Shown: one piece after another, positions 7,541 through 15,031 of the stretch
Layout of the letters: the number at the start of each line of letters is the position of its first letter
Position numbering within the stretch: position 1 is the first letter of the stretch
Assembly (NCBI GenBank): GCA_023428065.1
Contig: JAEYZI010000004.1
Span: 1-64,000 of the forward strand
DNA: 64,000 nt
Direction: 5' to 3'
Source of the DNA: Actinomycetes bacterium
GTDB taxonomy: Bacteria; Actinomycetota; Actinomycetes; Actinomycetales; Microbacteriaceae
Translations under genes and position numbers: made by a program
The notes under the pieces: model-generated
Seen by the model: only the letters and a program-made list of their open reading frames with translations
The model's database searches: none
What the model was told of the DNA's origin: nothing

Positions 7541-8535
7541 CCCGCGAGCAGCTCGAGGGTGTCGACGATCCGGTTGGAGTACCCCCACTCGTTGTCGTAC
7601 CACGACGCCACCTTCACGTGGCGGCCGATGATCTTCGTGAGCCCCGCGTCGAAGATCGACGAGGCGGGGTCGCCCACGATGTCGGTCGAGACGATGGGGT
7701 CCTCGGTGTAGGTGAGCACACCCGCGAGGCGCCCCTCGGCGGCCTCCCGGTAGGCGGCGTGCAACTGCTCGATCGTCACCTCGCGCTCGACGGTCACGTT
7801 GAGCTCGACGAGCGAGCCCACCGCGACGGGGACGCGGATGGCGTAGCCGTCGAGCCGCCCCTCGAGCTCGGGCAGCACGCGCCCGATCGCGGCCGCGGCG
7901 TTCGTCGTGGTGGGCACGATGTTGATGGCCGCCGCGCGGGCCCTCCGGAGGTCGCGGTGCGGTCCGTCCTGCAGGTTCTGCTCCTGCGTGTAGGCGTGCA
8001 CGGTCGTCATGAAGCCCGCCTCGATGCCGGCCGTCTGGTGCAGCACCTGCGCGAGCGGGGCGAGGGCGTTGGTCGTGCACGACGCGTTCGACACGATGCG
8101 GTCGCGCTCCGGGTCGTAGAGGTCCTGGTTGATGCCGTAGGCGATCGTGACGTCCGCCCCCTTGGATGCGGCGCTCACGAGCACGCGCTGGGCGCCCGCC
8201 TCGAGGTGCGCGGATGCGGCCTCCGCCGAGGTGAAGCGCCCCGTCGACTCGAGCACGACCTCGACGCCGAGGTCGGCCCAGGGCAGCGCGGCGGGGTCGC
8301 GCTCGGCGAGCACGGCGATGCGGTGGCCGTCGACGACGAGGTGGTCGTCGCCCGAGCTGACGGGCCTGCCGAGTCGGCCGAGCGTCGAGTCGTAGCGCAG
8401 CAGTTGCGCGAGCGTGGCGGGCGAGGTGAGGTCGTTCACGGCGACGACGTCGACGTCCGCGCCGCGATCGAGGAGAGCTCGGAGCACGTTGCGTCCGATG
8501 CGCCCGAAGCCGTTGATGGCGATGCGCGTGGTCAT
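7537..8535 (-). CDS. gap: Glyceraldehyde-3-phosphate dehydrogenase, type I
   Basis: NAD(P)-dependent oxidative phosphorylation of glyceraldehyde-3-phosphate in glycolysis/gluconeogenesis. About 332 residues. The N-terminal IAINGFGRIGRNVLRALL is the cofactor-binding loop; SNASCTTNALAPL holds the catalytic Cys; the later WYDNEWGYSNR is the C-terminal signature. The start is the ATG at 8535 (MTTRIAINGF), behind a good GGAAGGAAG ribosome site; an upstream ATG at 8568 is less likely. It stands alone, not in a gap-pgk-tpiA operon, so it may be a second GAPDH; the cofactor preference cannot be read safely. The gene is convergent with purQ. Confidence 0.95.
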   Translation of the reverse strand: MTTRIAINGFGRIGRNVLRALLDRGADVDVVAVNDLTSPATLAQLLRYDSTLGRLGRPVSSGDDHLVVDGHRIAVLAERDPAALPWADLGVEVVLESTGRFTSAEAASAHLEAGAQRVLVSAASKGADVTIAYGINQDLYDPERDRIVSNASCTTNALAPLAQVLHQTAGIEAGFMTTVHAYTQEQNLQDGPHRDLRRARAAAINIVPTTTNAAAAIGRVLPELEGRLDGYAIRVPVAVGSLVELNVTVEREVTIEQLHAAYREAAEGRLAGVLTYTEDPIVSTDIVGDPASSIFDAGLTKIIGRHVKVASWYDNEWGYSNRIVDTLELLAG

Positions 8536-8655
8536 GGGTCTTCCTTCCCGGTGACGGTTGTGACGCATCCAGGGTCTCTCCGTCCCGGCGGATGCGCCAG
8601 GGGTGCGACCGCCACGGTGCGCGAGCTTCGCGCCAGGCTCGCGCCGCGGGGGCGG

Positions 8656-9600
8656 TCAGGAGGCGCGGGCGAAGATGTGGCGGTACTCGCTCGGGCTCGT
8701 GCCGAGGATGCGCTGGAAGTGGAGCCTCAGGTTGGCGCCGGTGCCGAGTCCGGCCTCGGCCGCGATGCGGTCGACACCGAGCTCCGTGCGCTCGAGCAGC
8801 TCGCGGGCGAGGTCGACGCGCGCCCGGAGGATCCACTGCAGCGGCGTGTAGCCGGTGTCCTCGAGGAACCGGCGGGAGAAGGTGCGCGTCGAGACGGCCG
8901 CGTGCCGCGCGAGATCCGCGACCGTGAGGGGCTCGCCGAGGCGCTCGAGCGCCCACGCGCGCGTCGCCGCGAAGCGGTCGCCGAGCTCCTCGGGCACCGA
9001 GCGCGGCACGTACTGCGACTGCCCGCCGCTGCGGTAGGGCGCGGCGACGAGGCGCCGGGCCGCGACGTTCGCCACCCGAACGCCGTGATCGGCGCGCATG
9101 AGGTGCAGGCACAAGTCGATGCCGGATGCGACGCCCGCCGAGGTGAGCACGTCGCCCTCGTCGATGAAGAGCACGGTGCCGTCGACGTCGACCTCGGGGT
9201 GCAGCCGGGCGAGGTCGGATGCGTGACGCCAGTGCGTCGTGGCGCGGCGACCGTCGAGGAGGCCGGCCTCCGCGACCGCGAAGACGCCCGTGCAGATGGC
9301 GGCGATGCGCGCGCCGCGCGCGTGGGCGGAGCGCAGAGCGTCGAGCGCGCGCGGGTCGACCGGGCGCACGGGGTCCCGATAGCCGGGCACGATGACCGTG
9401 TCGGCGCGCTCGAGCGCGTCGATTCCGTGGTCGAGGAGGTACGACATCCCCTCGCCCGAACGCACGAGCCCCGCCTCGACGCCGCACATGAGCACGTCGT
9501 AGGGCAGTTCGTCGCGCGCCTGGAAGGTCTGCGCGGGGATGCCGACGTCGAGCGGCTGCGCCCCGTCGAGCACGAGCACGACGACTCGGTGTCGACGCAT
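8656..9600 (-). CDS. GlxA-family transcriptional regulator (DJ-1/PfpI + AraC-type HTH)
   Basis: 314 residues. Residues 1-180 form a class I amidotransferase-like DJ-1/PfpI domain (VVLVLDGAQPLDVGIPAQTF, IAAICTGVFAVAEAGLLDGRRATTHW); the Cys in the nucleophile-elbow position AICTG is kept, though these domains usually sense rather than catalyse. Residues about 215-314 are two AraC helix-turn-helix units (LTVADLARHAAVSTRTFSRRFLEDTG, VDRIAAEAGLGTGANLRLHFQRILGTSPSEYRHIF). Relatives such as GlxR/ArgR-type activators control amino-acid or formate-related genes; the target here is unknown. A GGAGGCGG ribosome site precedes the ATG. Confidence 0.9.
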   Translation of the reverse strand: MRRHRVVVLVLDGAQPLDVGIPAQTFQARDELPYDVLMCGVEAGLVRSGEGMSYLLDHGIDALERADTVIVPGYRDPVRPVDPRALDALRSAHARGARIAAICTGVFAVAEAGLLDGRRATTHWRHASDLARLHPEVDVDGTVLFIDEGDVLTSAGVASGIDLCLHLMRADHGVRVANVAARRLVAAPYRSGGQSQYVPRSVPEELGDRFAATRAWALERLGEPLTVADLARHAAVSTRTFSRRFLEDTGYTPLQWILRARVDLARELLERTELGVDRIAAEAGLGTGANLRLHFQRILGTSPSEYRHIFARAS

Positions 9601-9702
9601 GCCGCCTCCGTTCCTGTCGTGCCTGCGGCGAGTCCAGGCTCCCGGATGCCGCGGGGGCGCGACAGTGGCCGGAACGCCAGCGTGCGAAAGATTACTGCCA
9701 GA

Positions 9703-10107
9703 TCAGGCCACGAGCGCGACCGTCAGGGTCGACGCGAGCAGGACGATCGACACCGGGAGCCAGATGGCGCGCTCGAGCGGACTCCGCGTGATGGCGTTGA
9801 GCAGGACCCCGACCACCCCGAGACCAACGAGCACCCACACGACGACGGGCAGCCAGGCGTCGGAAACCGGCGCCCAGACGCCGTGCCCCGCGCGACGCAG
9901 GACCACGAGAGCCGCCCCCACCCACACGACGACCGCGACAGCGCTCGACGCGCGCAGCCGCGGCGGGAGTTCGGCGACGCCGCCGCCGTAGGCCGCCCGA
10001 CCCCACGGTGCGCCGAGCGCGAGCGCGGCCTGGAAGGCCGCGAGGACGAGGGAGAGCACGGCGGCCACGATGGAGGCGACGCTCGCGAGGACTGCGGGAT
10101 CAGGCAC
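9703..10107 (-). CDS. Four-span membrane protein of unknown function
   Basis: 134 residues with four hydrophobic segments: about 7-30 (VLASVASIVAAVLSLVLAAF), 50-70, 83-105 (WLPVVVWVLVGLGVVGVLLN) and 112-132. No conserved motif that I recognise. It begins at a GTG (10107) with AAAGGA 6-7 nt upstream, a regular ribosome site, so it is probably not leaderless. It is followed on the same strand, after about 100 bp, by the GlxA-type regulator; a link between the two is only positional. It resembles small integral proteins that are common and uncharacterised in high-GC actinobacteria. Confidence 0.6.
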   Translation of the reverse strand: MPDPAVLASVASIVAAVLSLVLAAFQAALALGAPWGRAAYGGGVAELPPRLRASSAVAVVVWVGAALVVLRRAGHGVWAPVSDAWLPVVVWVLVGLGVVGVLLNAITRSPLERAIWLPVSIVLLASTLTVALVA

Positions 10108-10214
10108 GTCATTCCTTTCTCAGATGTACTGCGTCATGACGATCTCGGCCGGCGAGCACACGGCTCGCGCCGCGATCGCGTGGGCCGAGGAGACGCTCGC
10201 GACTCTCGACGAGC

Positions 10215-10799
10215 TCATCCGCGGCGCGGAGCGCTCGACTCCCCCAGCCATCGGGCGAGCTCCGGCAGCCGGGTGACGCCCTGCGACTCGCAGAAGTGGG
10301 CCGCGCCCGGTACGACGATCTCACGCGCGGAGAGCCCCGCGACGACGGGCGCGGCGAGCTCGATCGGCACCTCGGGGTCGAAATCCGAGCGGACGACGAG
10401 CCGACGGTCGATGCGTGCGGCGAGCTCCCCGAGTTCGGGCACGCCCACCGTGAACGGGTCGAGCTCGGGGTAGATCGGCACCGGGTCGACGAACGGAGCG
10501 ACGAGAGCAAGGCCGCCGAGGCGCGCCTCCGGACGCTCCGCGAAGACGCGACCGAGCGCGCGGATGGCCGTGATGGTGCCGAGGCTGTGGCCGACGACCG
10601 CCGTCTCGGCGTCCACCCGGCCGATCGCGGCGGCGGCGGCATCCGTCCAGGCGCCCGCCTCCGGGTGCTCGGTGTCCGGCAGCGCGGGCACCTCGGTCAC
10701 GACCCCGAGCGGGGCCAGCTGCTCGCGCAGCCACCCGAACCAGTGCTTGCCCGGGTGGGCGGTGTAGCCGTGCAGGACGACGACGCGGCGGAGGCTCAT
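10215..10799 (-). CDS. RBBP9/YdeN-type alpha/beta hydrolase
   Basis: 194 residues. The N-terminus SLRRVVVLHGYTAHPGKHWFGWLREQL and the nucleophile elbow VVGHSLGTITAI (Ser in GHSLG), followed by late Asp and His (DFDPEVP, PGAAHFCESQG), define the small serine hydrolase group named after RBBP9 and YdeN. These are cytoplasmic esterase-like proteins of unclear substrate. The ATG at 10799 gives the family N-terminus; a longer open frame exists upstream but is low-complexity shadow. It is divergent from purL, with about 140 bp between the starts. Confidence 0.8.
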   Translation of the reverse strand: MSLRRVVVLHGYTAHPGKHWFGWLREQLAPLGVVTEVPALPDTEHPEAGAWTDAAAAAIGRVDAETAVVGHSLGTITAIRALGRVFAERPEARLGGLALVAPFVDPVPIYPELDPFTVGVPELGELAARIDRRLVVRSDFDPEVPIELAAPVVAGLSAREIVVPGAAHFCESQGVTRLPELARWLGESSAPRRG

Positions 10800-10894
10800 G
10801 CCACTCAGAGTGCCGGATGCCGGGGCCGGGCGCCGCGCGTGCGCTGCCACGGATGCACGACATCCTGCCCGGGTCCCGCGCATGCGCGCGCCGG

Positions 10895-10900
10895 TAGGAT
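10895..10900 (+). promoter_or_regulatory. Putative -10 box of purL
   Basis: TAGGAT with a predicted transcription start about 35 nt before the GTG at 10942; GAGGAGC lies between them as ribosome site, so this promoter gives a leadered mRNA. Confidence 0.45.
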
Positions 10901-10941
10901 GGCCTCGTTCCCGCTCGCCCCGTTCTGAGGAGCAATCCCCC

Positions 10942-13233
10942 GTGAGCACCCCCTCGACGCATGTCGTCGACACCGTCGAGAACGCCGCCGCGACGCCCGA
11001 GAAGGAGCAACCCTACGCGGCGCTCGGACTCAAGACCGACGAGTACCAGCGCATCCGCGAGATCCTCGGCCGCCGCCCCACGAGCGGCGAGCTCGCCATG
11101 TACTCGGTCATGTGGAGCGAGCACTGCTCCTACAAGAGCTCCAAGGTGTGGCTGCGGCAGTTCGGGCAGAAGGTCAGCCCGGAGATGACGAAGAACCTCA
11201 TGGTCGGCATGGGCGAGAACGCGGGCGTCGTCGACATCGGCGAGGGCTGGGCCGTCACCTTCAAGATCGAGAGCCACAACCACCCGAGCTACGTCGAGCC
11301 GTTCCAGGGCGCCGCGACGGGCGTCGGCGGCATTGTGCGCGACATCATCTCGATGGGGGCGCGGCCCGTCGCCGTCATGGACGCCCTGCGCTTCGGCGCC
11401 CTCGACCACCCCGACACCGCCCGCGTCGTGCCGGGCGTCGTCTCGGGCATCAGCTTCTACGGCAACTGCCTCGGCCTGCCGAACATCGGCGGCGAGACGT
11501 GGTTCGATCCGATCTACCAGGCGAACCCGCTCGTCAACGCGCTCGCGGTGGGCGTGCTCCGCCACGAGGACCTGCACCTCGCGAACGCGCGGGGCGTCGG
11601 CAACAAGGTCGTGCTGTTCGGCGCCCGCACGGGCGGCGACGGCATCGGCGGCGCCTCCATCCTCGCCTCGGAGTCCTTCGACGAGGGATCGGGCCGCAAG
11701 CGCCCGGCCGTGCAGGTGGGCGACCCCTTCATGGAGAAGGTGCTCATCGAGTGCTGCCTCGAGCTCTACCGCGAGGGCCTCGTGGAGGGCATCCAGGATC
11801 TCGGCGCCGCCGGCATCTCGTGCGCGACCTCGGAGCTCGCCTCCAACGGCGACGGCGGCATGCACATCGTGCTCGACGAGGTGCTGCTGCGCGACCCCTC
11901 GCTCACGGCCGAGGAGATCCTCATGTCGGAGAGCCAGGAGCGCATGATGGCGGTCGTCGCGCCCGAGAAGCTCGACGCGTTCCTCGCCGTGATCCGCAAG
12001 TGGGATGTCGAGGCGAGCGTGCTCGGCGAGGTCACCGACACGGGCCGCCTCGTGATCGAGTGGAAGGGGGAGCGCATCGTCGACGTCGACCCGCGCACGG
12101 TCGCGGTCGACGGGCCCGTGTACGAGCGCCCGGTCGCCTACCCGACGTGGATCGACCACGTGAACGAGGACACGGCATCCGCGCTCGCGCGGCCGACCGA
12201 GGGCGGCGAGCTCAAGGACCAGGCGCTGCGCCTGCTCGGCTCGGCGAACCTCGCCGACAAGAGCTGGATCACCTCGCAGTACGACAAGTACGTGCTCGGC
12301 AACACGGCCCTCAGCTACCCCGACGACGGCGGGATGGTGCGCGTCGACGAGACCTCCGGGCTCGGCTTCGCCCTCGCGACGGATGCCAACGGCCGCTACT
12401 GCTACCTCGACCCGTATCAGGGCGCCCAGCTCGCGCTCGCGGAGGCGTACCGCAACGTCGCCGTCACGGGCGCCGTGCCCGCGGCGGTCTCCGACTGCCT
12501 CAACTTCGGGTCCCCCGAGAACCCCGAGGTCATGTGGCAGTTCTCGCGCGCCGTGGAGGGGCTCGCCGACGGCTGCCTGGAGCTCGGCATCCCGGTCACG
12601 GGCGGCAACGTGTCGTTCTACAACCAGACGGGCGACGTGCCCATCCACCCGACGCCCGTCGTCGCGGTGCTCGGCACGATCGACGACGTCGGGCGGCGGG
12701 TGCCCTCCGGGTGGCAGGACGCCGGCGACAACCTATACCTCCTCGGCACGACGGCGCGCGAGCTCGACGGCTCGGCGTGGGCCGGCGTGATCCACGGGCA
12801 CCTCGGCGGGCGCCCGCCCGCGGTCGACCTCGAGCGCGAGAAGGCGCTCGCGGGCCTGCTCGCCGCCGCGGCGCACGAGGGGCTCCTCGCGGCCGCGCAC
12901 GACCTCGCCGACGGCGGTCTCGCGATCGCCCTCGCGGAGGGCGTGCTGCGGTTCGGCGTCGGTGCGCGCGTGTTCCTCGACGAGCTGCTCGAGCGCGACG
13001 GCATCGACATCGCGACGGCGCTCTTCTCGGAGTCGACCGGCCGCGTGCTCGTCGCCGTGCCGCGCGAGGAGGACGTGAAGTTCACGCGCCTGTGCGAGGG
13101 CCGCGGCTACCCGGTGATCCGCATCGGCGTGACCGACTCGGAGCCCGCGCTCGAGGTGCAGGGGCTCTTCGCGGCATCCGTCGACGAGCTCGCGACGACG
13201 TTCCGCGAGCCGCTGCGCGCCCGCTTCGCCTGA
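10942..13233 (+). CDS. purL: Phosphoribosylformylglycinamidine synthase subunit PurL
   Basis: Synthetase subunit that makes FGAM from FGAR, ATP and PurQ-derived ammonia. 763 residues, the short (Gram-positive) form that works with PurS and PurQ. Signatures: MYSVMWSEHCSYKSSK near residue 55, KIESHNHPSYVEPFQGAATGVGGIVRDI (P-loop-like region), GARTGGDGIGGASILAS, DLGAAGISCATSELAS and in the second half GGNVSFYNQTG and AHDLADGGLAIALAE. The start is the GTG at 10942 with GAGGAGC upstream; the long open frame from 10798 has no protein-like sequence. It ends 43 bp before a convergent SDR gene. Confidence 0.97.
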   Translation: MSTPSTHVVDTVENAAATPEKEQPYAALGLKTDEYQRIREILGRRPTSGELAMYSVMWSEHCSYKSSKVWLRQFGQKVSPEMTKNLMVGMGENAGVVDIGEGWAVTFKIESHNHPSYVEPFQGAATGVGGIVRDIISMGARPVAVMDALRFGALDHPDTARVVPGVVSGISFYGNCLGLPNIGGETWFDPIYQANPLVNALAVGVLRHEDLHLANARGVGNKVVLFGARTGGDGIGGASILASESFDEGSGRKRPAVQVGDPFMEKVLIECCLELYREGLVEGIQDLGAAGISCATSELASNGDGGMHIVLDEVLLRDPSLTAEEILMSESQERMMAVVAPEKLDAFLAVIRKWDVEASVLGEVTDTGRLVIEWKGERIVDVDPRTVAVDGPVYERPVAYPTWIDHVNEDTASALARPTEGGELKDQALRLLGSANLADKSWITSQYDKYVLGNTALSYPDDGGMVRVDETSGLGFALATDANGRYCYLDPYQGAQLALAEAYRNVAVTGAVPAAVSDCLNFGSPENPEVMWQFSRAVEGLADGCLELGIPVTGGNVSFYNQTGDVPIHPTPVVAVLGTIDDVGRRVPSGWQDAGDNLYLLGTTARELDGSAWAGVIHGHLGGRPPAVDLEREKALAGLLAAAAHEGLLAAAHDLADGGLAIALAEGVLRFGVGARVFLDELLERDGIDIATALFSESTGRVLVAVPREEDVKFTRLCEGRGYPVIRIGVTDSEPALEVQGLFAASVDELATTFREPLRARFA

Positions 13234-13276
13234 GCGACAGCCGAGCGCGTCGGCCCGCCCGGAGCGACCCCCCGGG

Positions 13277-14206
13277 TCAGACTGGGAAGCGGATGCCGGT
13301 CTTGGCCTCCGCGTCGGCCCACAGCCACGCGCCGAAAGCGGGGTCGGCGGACGACGCGACCGGCCGCACGGGCACGGGCAGCCCCAGGAGCTCGCGCCGC
13401 GGGCCGAAGTATATGCCGTTCGCGGCATCCGGATCGGCGGCGGCGCGCACGACCGACCAGGCGCCGCGGTCCTTGCCCTGACCGACCCAGCCGGTGAGCG
13501 TCTCGAAGACGCGCCCGGCGCGCGGGTCGCGGTCGGTGATCCCGGGGCGGCGCGAGGCGTATGCGCTCGTCGCCCAGCCCGGATGCGCGAGGAGGGAACG
13601 CCGCGGGTCGCCCGCCGCGTCGATTCGCCGCGCGAGCTCGAGGTGGAATCCCTGCACGGCGTGCTTCGAGAACGCGTAGGCGCGGAACGCCCCGTAGCGC
13701 CGCTCGGACCACAGGTCGTCGGCCTCGAGCCGCACCATGCGCGTCGAATCGCTCCCGAGCCCGACGACGTGCGCCCCCGCGGCGAGCGCCGGGAAGAGCA
13801 GCGTGGTGAGCGCGAAGTGCCCGAGGAAGTTGCCGCCGACGGTGAGCTCGTAGCCGTCCTCGGTGAGCATCCGGTGACGCGACGCGACGACGCGTCCCGC
13901 GTTGTTGACGAGCCCGTCGAGGGGGCGGAACTCGGCGAGCGCCTCGGCCGCCTCCCGGACGGAGTCGAGCGAGGCGAGGTCGAGTCGCACGTGCGCGAGC
14001 TGGGCGCCCGCCACGCGGTCGCGGATCGACGCCATCGCGAGCTCCGCCTTCTCGGGCGAGCGCGCCGCGATGACGACCCGCGCCCCCGCGGATGCGAGCT
14101 GCTCCGAGACGAAGTAACCGATGCCGGCGTTGCCGCCCGTCACCACGAAGGTGCGGCCGTCGAGGCGCGGCAGCGCGCGCGGGTTCCAGTCGCTCGCGGC
14201 GTTCAC
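13277..14206 (-). CDS. SDR-family oxidoreductase (retinol-dehydrogenase-like)
   Basis: About 309 residues. Rossmann motif TGGNAGIG near residue 25, VNNAG near 100, and YAFSKHA in place of the classical YxxxK active site (Y-A-F-S-K), so catalytic Tyr and Lys are present. The length and the late segment TGWVGQGKDRGAW fit the retinol dehydrogenase / WW-domain oxidoreductase-like SDR group. NADP preference is likely but not certain (GGNAGIG, then VVIAARSPEKA with a basic residue after the second strand). The GTG at 14206 overlaps the stop of the chorismate mutase gene (GTGA), so it is the downstream member of a two-gene unit. Confidence 0.85.
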   Translation of the reverse strand: MNAASDWNPRALPRLDGRTFVVTGGNAGIGYFVSEQLASAGARVVIAARSPEKAELAMASIRDRVAGAQLAHVRLDLASLDSVREAAEALAEFRPLDGLVNNAGRVVASRHRMLTEDGYELTVGGNFLGHFALTTLLFPALAAGAHVVGLGSDSTRMVRLEADDLWSERRYGAFRAYAFSKHAVQGFHLELARRIDAAGDPRRSLLAHPGWATSAYASRRPGITDRDPRAGRVFETLTGWVGQGKDRGAWSVVRAAADPDAANGIYFGPRRELLGLPVPVRPVASSADPAFGAWLWADAEAKTGIRFPV

Positions 14207-14523
14207 GCGCCCCGCGCGCCGTCGCCCGAGGCGAGTCGCTCGTGGTGGTGGATGACCTCCGCCACCACGAAGGTGAACCACTTCTCGGCGAACTCGGGGT
14301 CGAGGTGCGACTCGGAGGCGAGCGCCCGCAGCCGCGCGATCTGCTCCCGTTCGCGGGCGGGGTCCGATGCCGGCATCCCGCTCGCGGCCTTGAGCCTGCC
14401 GACCGCCTGCGTCGCCTTGAAGCGCTCGGCGAGCAGATGGATGAGCGCCGCGTCGATGTTGTCGATGCTCTGGCGGTAGCGGAGCAGTTCGGCCTGCGGC
14501 TCCTCGAGCGCGTCGGAGGTCAT
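14203..14523 (-). CDS. Chorismate mutase, AroQ class
   Basis: Converts chorismate to prephenate, the branch to Phe and Tyr. 106 residues, all helical: YRQSIDNIDAALIHLLAERFKATQAVGRLKAASGMPASDPAREREQ contains the helix-1 Arg, the D-x-x-D motif, the loop Arg/Lys and the REREQ segment typical of monofunctional AroQ enzymes. In actinobacteria such proteins often act in complex with DAHP synthase; no partner lies here. The ATG at 14523 is 6 nt after TAACCT, which is built from the stop codon of the upstream marR gene. The SDR gene follows by translational coupling. Confidence 0.88.
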   Translation of the reverse strand: MTSDALEEPQAELLRYRQSIDNIDAALIHLLAERFKATQAVGRLKAASGMPASDPAREREQIARLRALASESHLDPEFAEKWFTFVVAEVIHHHERLASGDGARGA

Positions 14524-14529
14524 ATTCCG

Positions 14530-14535
14530 AGGTTA
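14530..14535 (-). promoter_or_regulatory. Leaderless -10 box of the chorismate mutase gene
   Basis: TAACCT on the minus strand; its first three bases are the TAA stop of the MarR gene, and 6 nt separate it from the ATG. Confidence 0.6.
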
Positions 14536-14973
14536 CCGGGCGTCGCCGTAGCGGATGTCGGGGTCGCCGCCCACATCACGGATGATGTCGAGCAGCTGGG
14601 CGCGGAAGGCGCGGGCGTCGTCGAGTTCGGGGAACATGCTCGCCTCGAGCCCGCCGAGGGCCTCGAGCGTGCGGGCGCCGGCGGGGGTGCGCTCCACGAC
14701 GCGACGGCGACGGTCCGCGGGGTCGACGACGATCCGCACGCGACCGTCGCGCGCGAGGGTGTCGACCGTGCGTCCCATGGTCTGGGCGGTCACGCGGGCC
14801 TCGCGCGCGAGCTCGCCGAGGCTCAGCGCCCGCTCGCCGAGCAGGTGCAGCACGATGAGCCCGGCATGCGTGAGGCCTTCCGCGTCGAGACGCTCGCGCC
14901 AGCGTTGCTCGACGAGCCGGGATGCCACGGACAGGAGGCGGCCCGTCGGCCAGGTCTCGAGTTCGTCGCTCAT
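14533..14973 (-). CDS. MarR-family transcriptional regulator
   Basis: 146 residues with the winged helix-turn-helix order ALSLGELAREARVTAQTMGRTVDTLARDGRVRIVVDPADRRRRVVERTPAG: recognition helix AQTMGRTVDTL and the DPADRRRR wing are clear. Family members are dimeric repressors released by phenolic or drug-like ligands. It is divergent from a DHA2-type exporter, the usual arrangement for a local efflux repressor, and a 24-bp inverted repeat lies over both promoters. A GGGAGG ribosome site precedes its ATG. Confidence 0.92.
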   Translation of the reverse strand: MSDELETWPTGRLLSVASRLVEQRWRERLDAEGLTHAGLIVLHLLGERALSLGELAREARVTAQTMGRTVDTLARDGRVRIVVDPADRRRRVVERTPAGARTLEALGGLEASMFPELDDARAFRAQLLDIIRDVGGDPDIRYGDAR

Positions 14974-14990
14974 GCGGATGCCTCCCCGCC

Positions 14991-15014
14991 AAGCGTATGA
15001 TACTCAGCACGCTT
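14991..15014. promoter_or_regulatory. Candidate MarR operator over divergent promoters
   Basis: AAGCGT (14991-14996) and ACGCTT (15009-15014) are perfect inverted half-sites with a 12-bp spacer. TATGAT (14996-15001) reads as a -10 toward the exporter and its complement TATCAT-like sequence faces marR, so one bound dimer could silence both genes. Confidence 0.6.
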
Positions 15015-15031
15015 ACTAATGAGGAGTCCGC

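Noticed and set aside
10070..10276. Short plus-strand frame between a membrane protein and a hydrolase gene
   Set aside because: Overlaps the ends of both minus-strand genes, has no ribosome site or box, and no protein family pattern.
7618..10473. 951-codon plus-strand frame across gap, the GlxA regulator and a membrane-protein gene
   Set aside because: It crosses three well-supported genes on the other strand and shows only shadow composition.
13240..13254. GCCGA-GCGCG-TCGGC hairpin after purL as terminator
   Set aside because: Only a 5-bp stem; such stems arise often by chance at this GC content.
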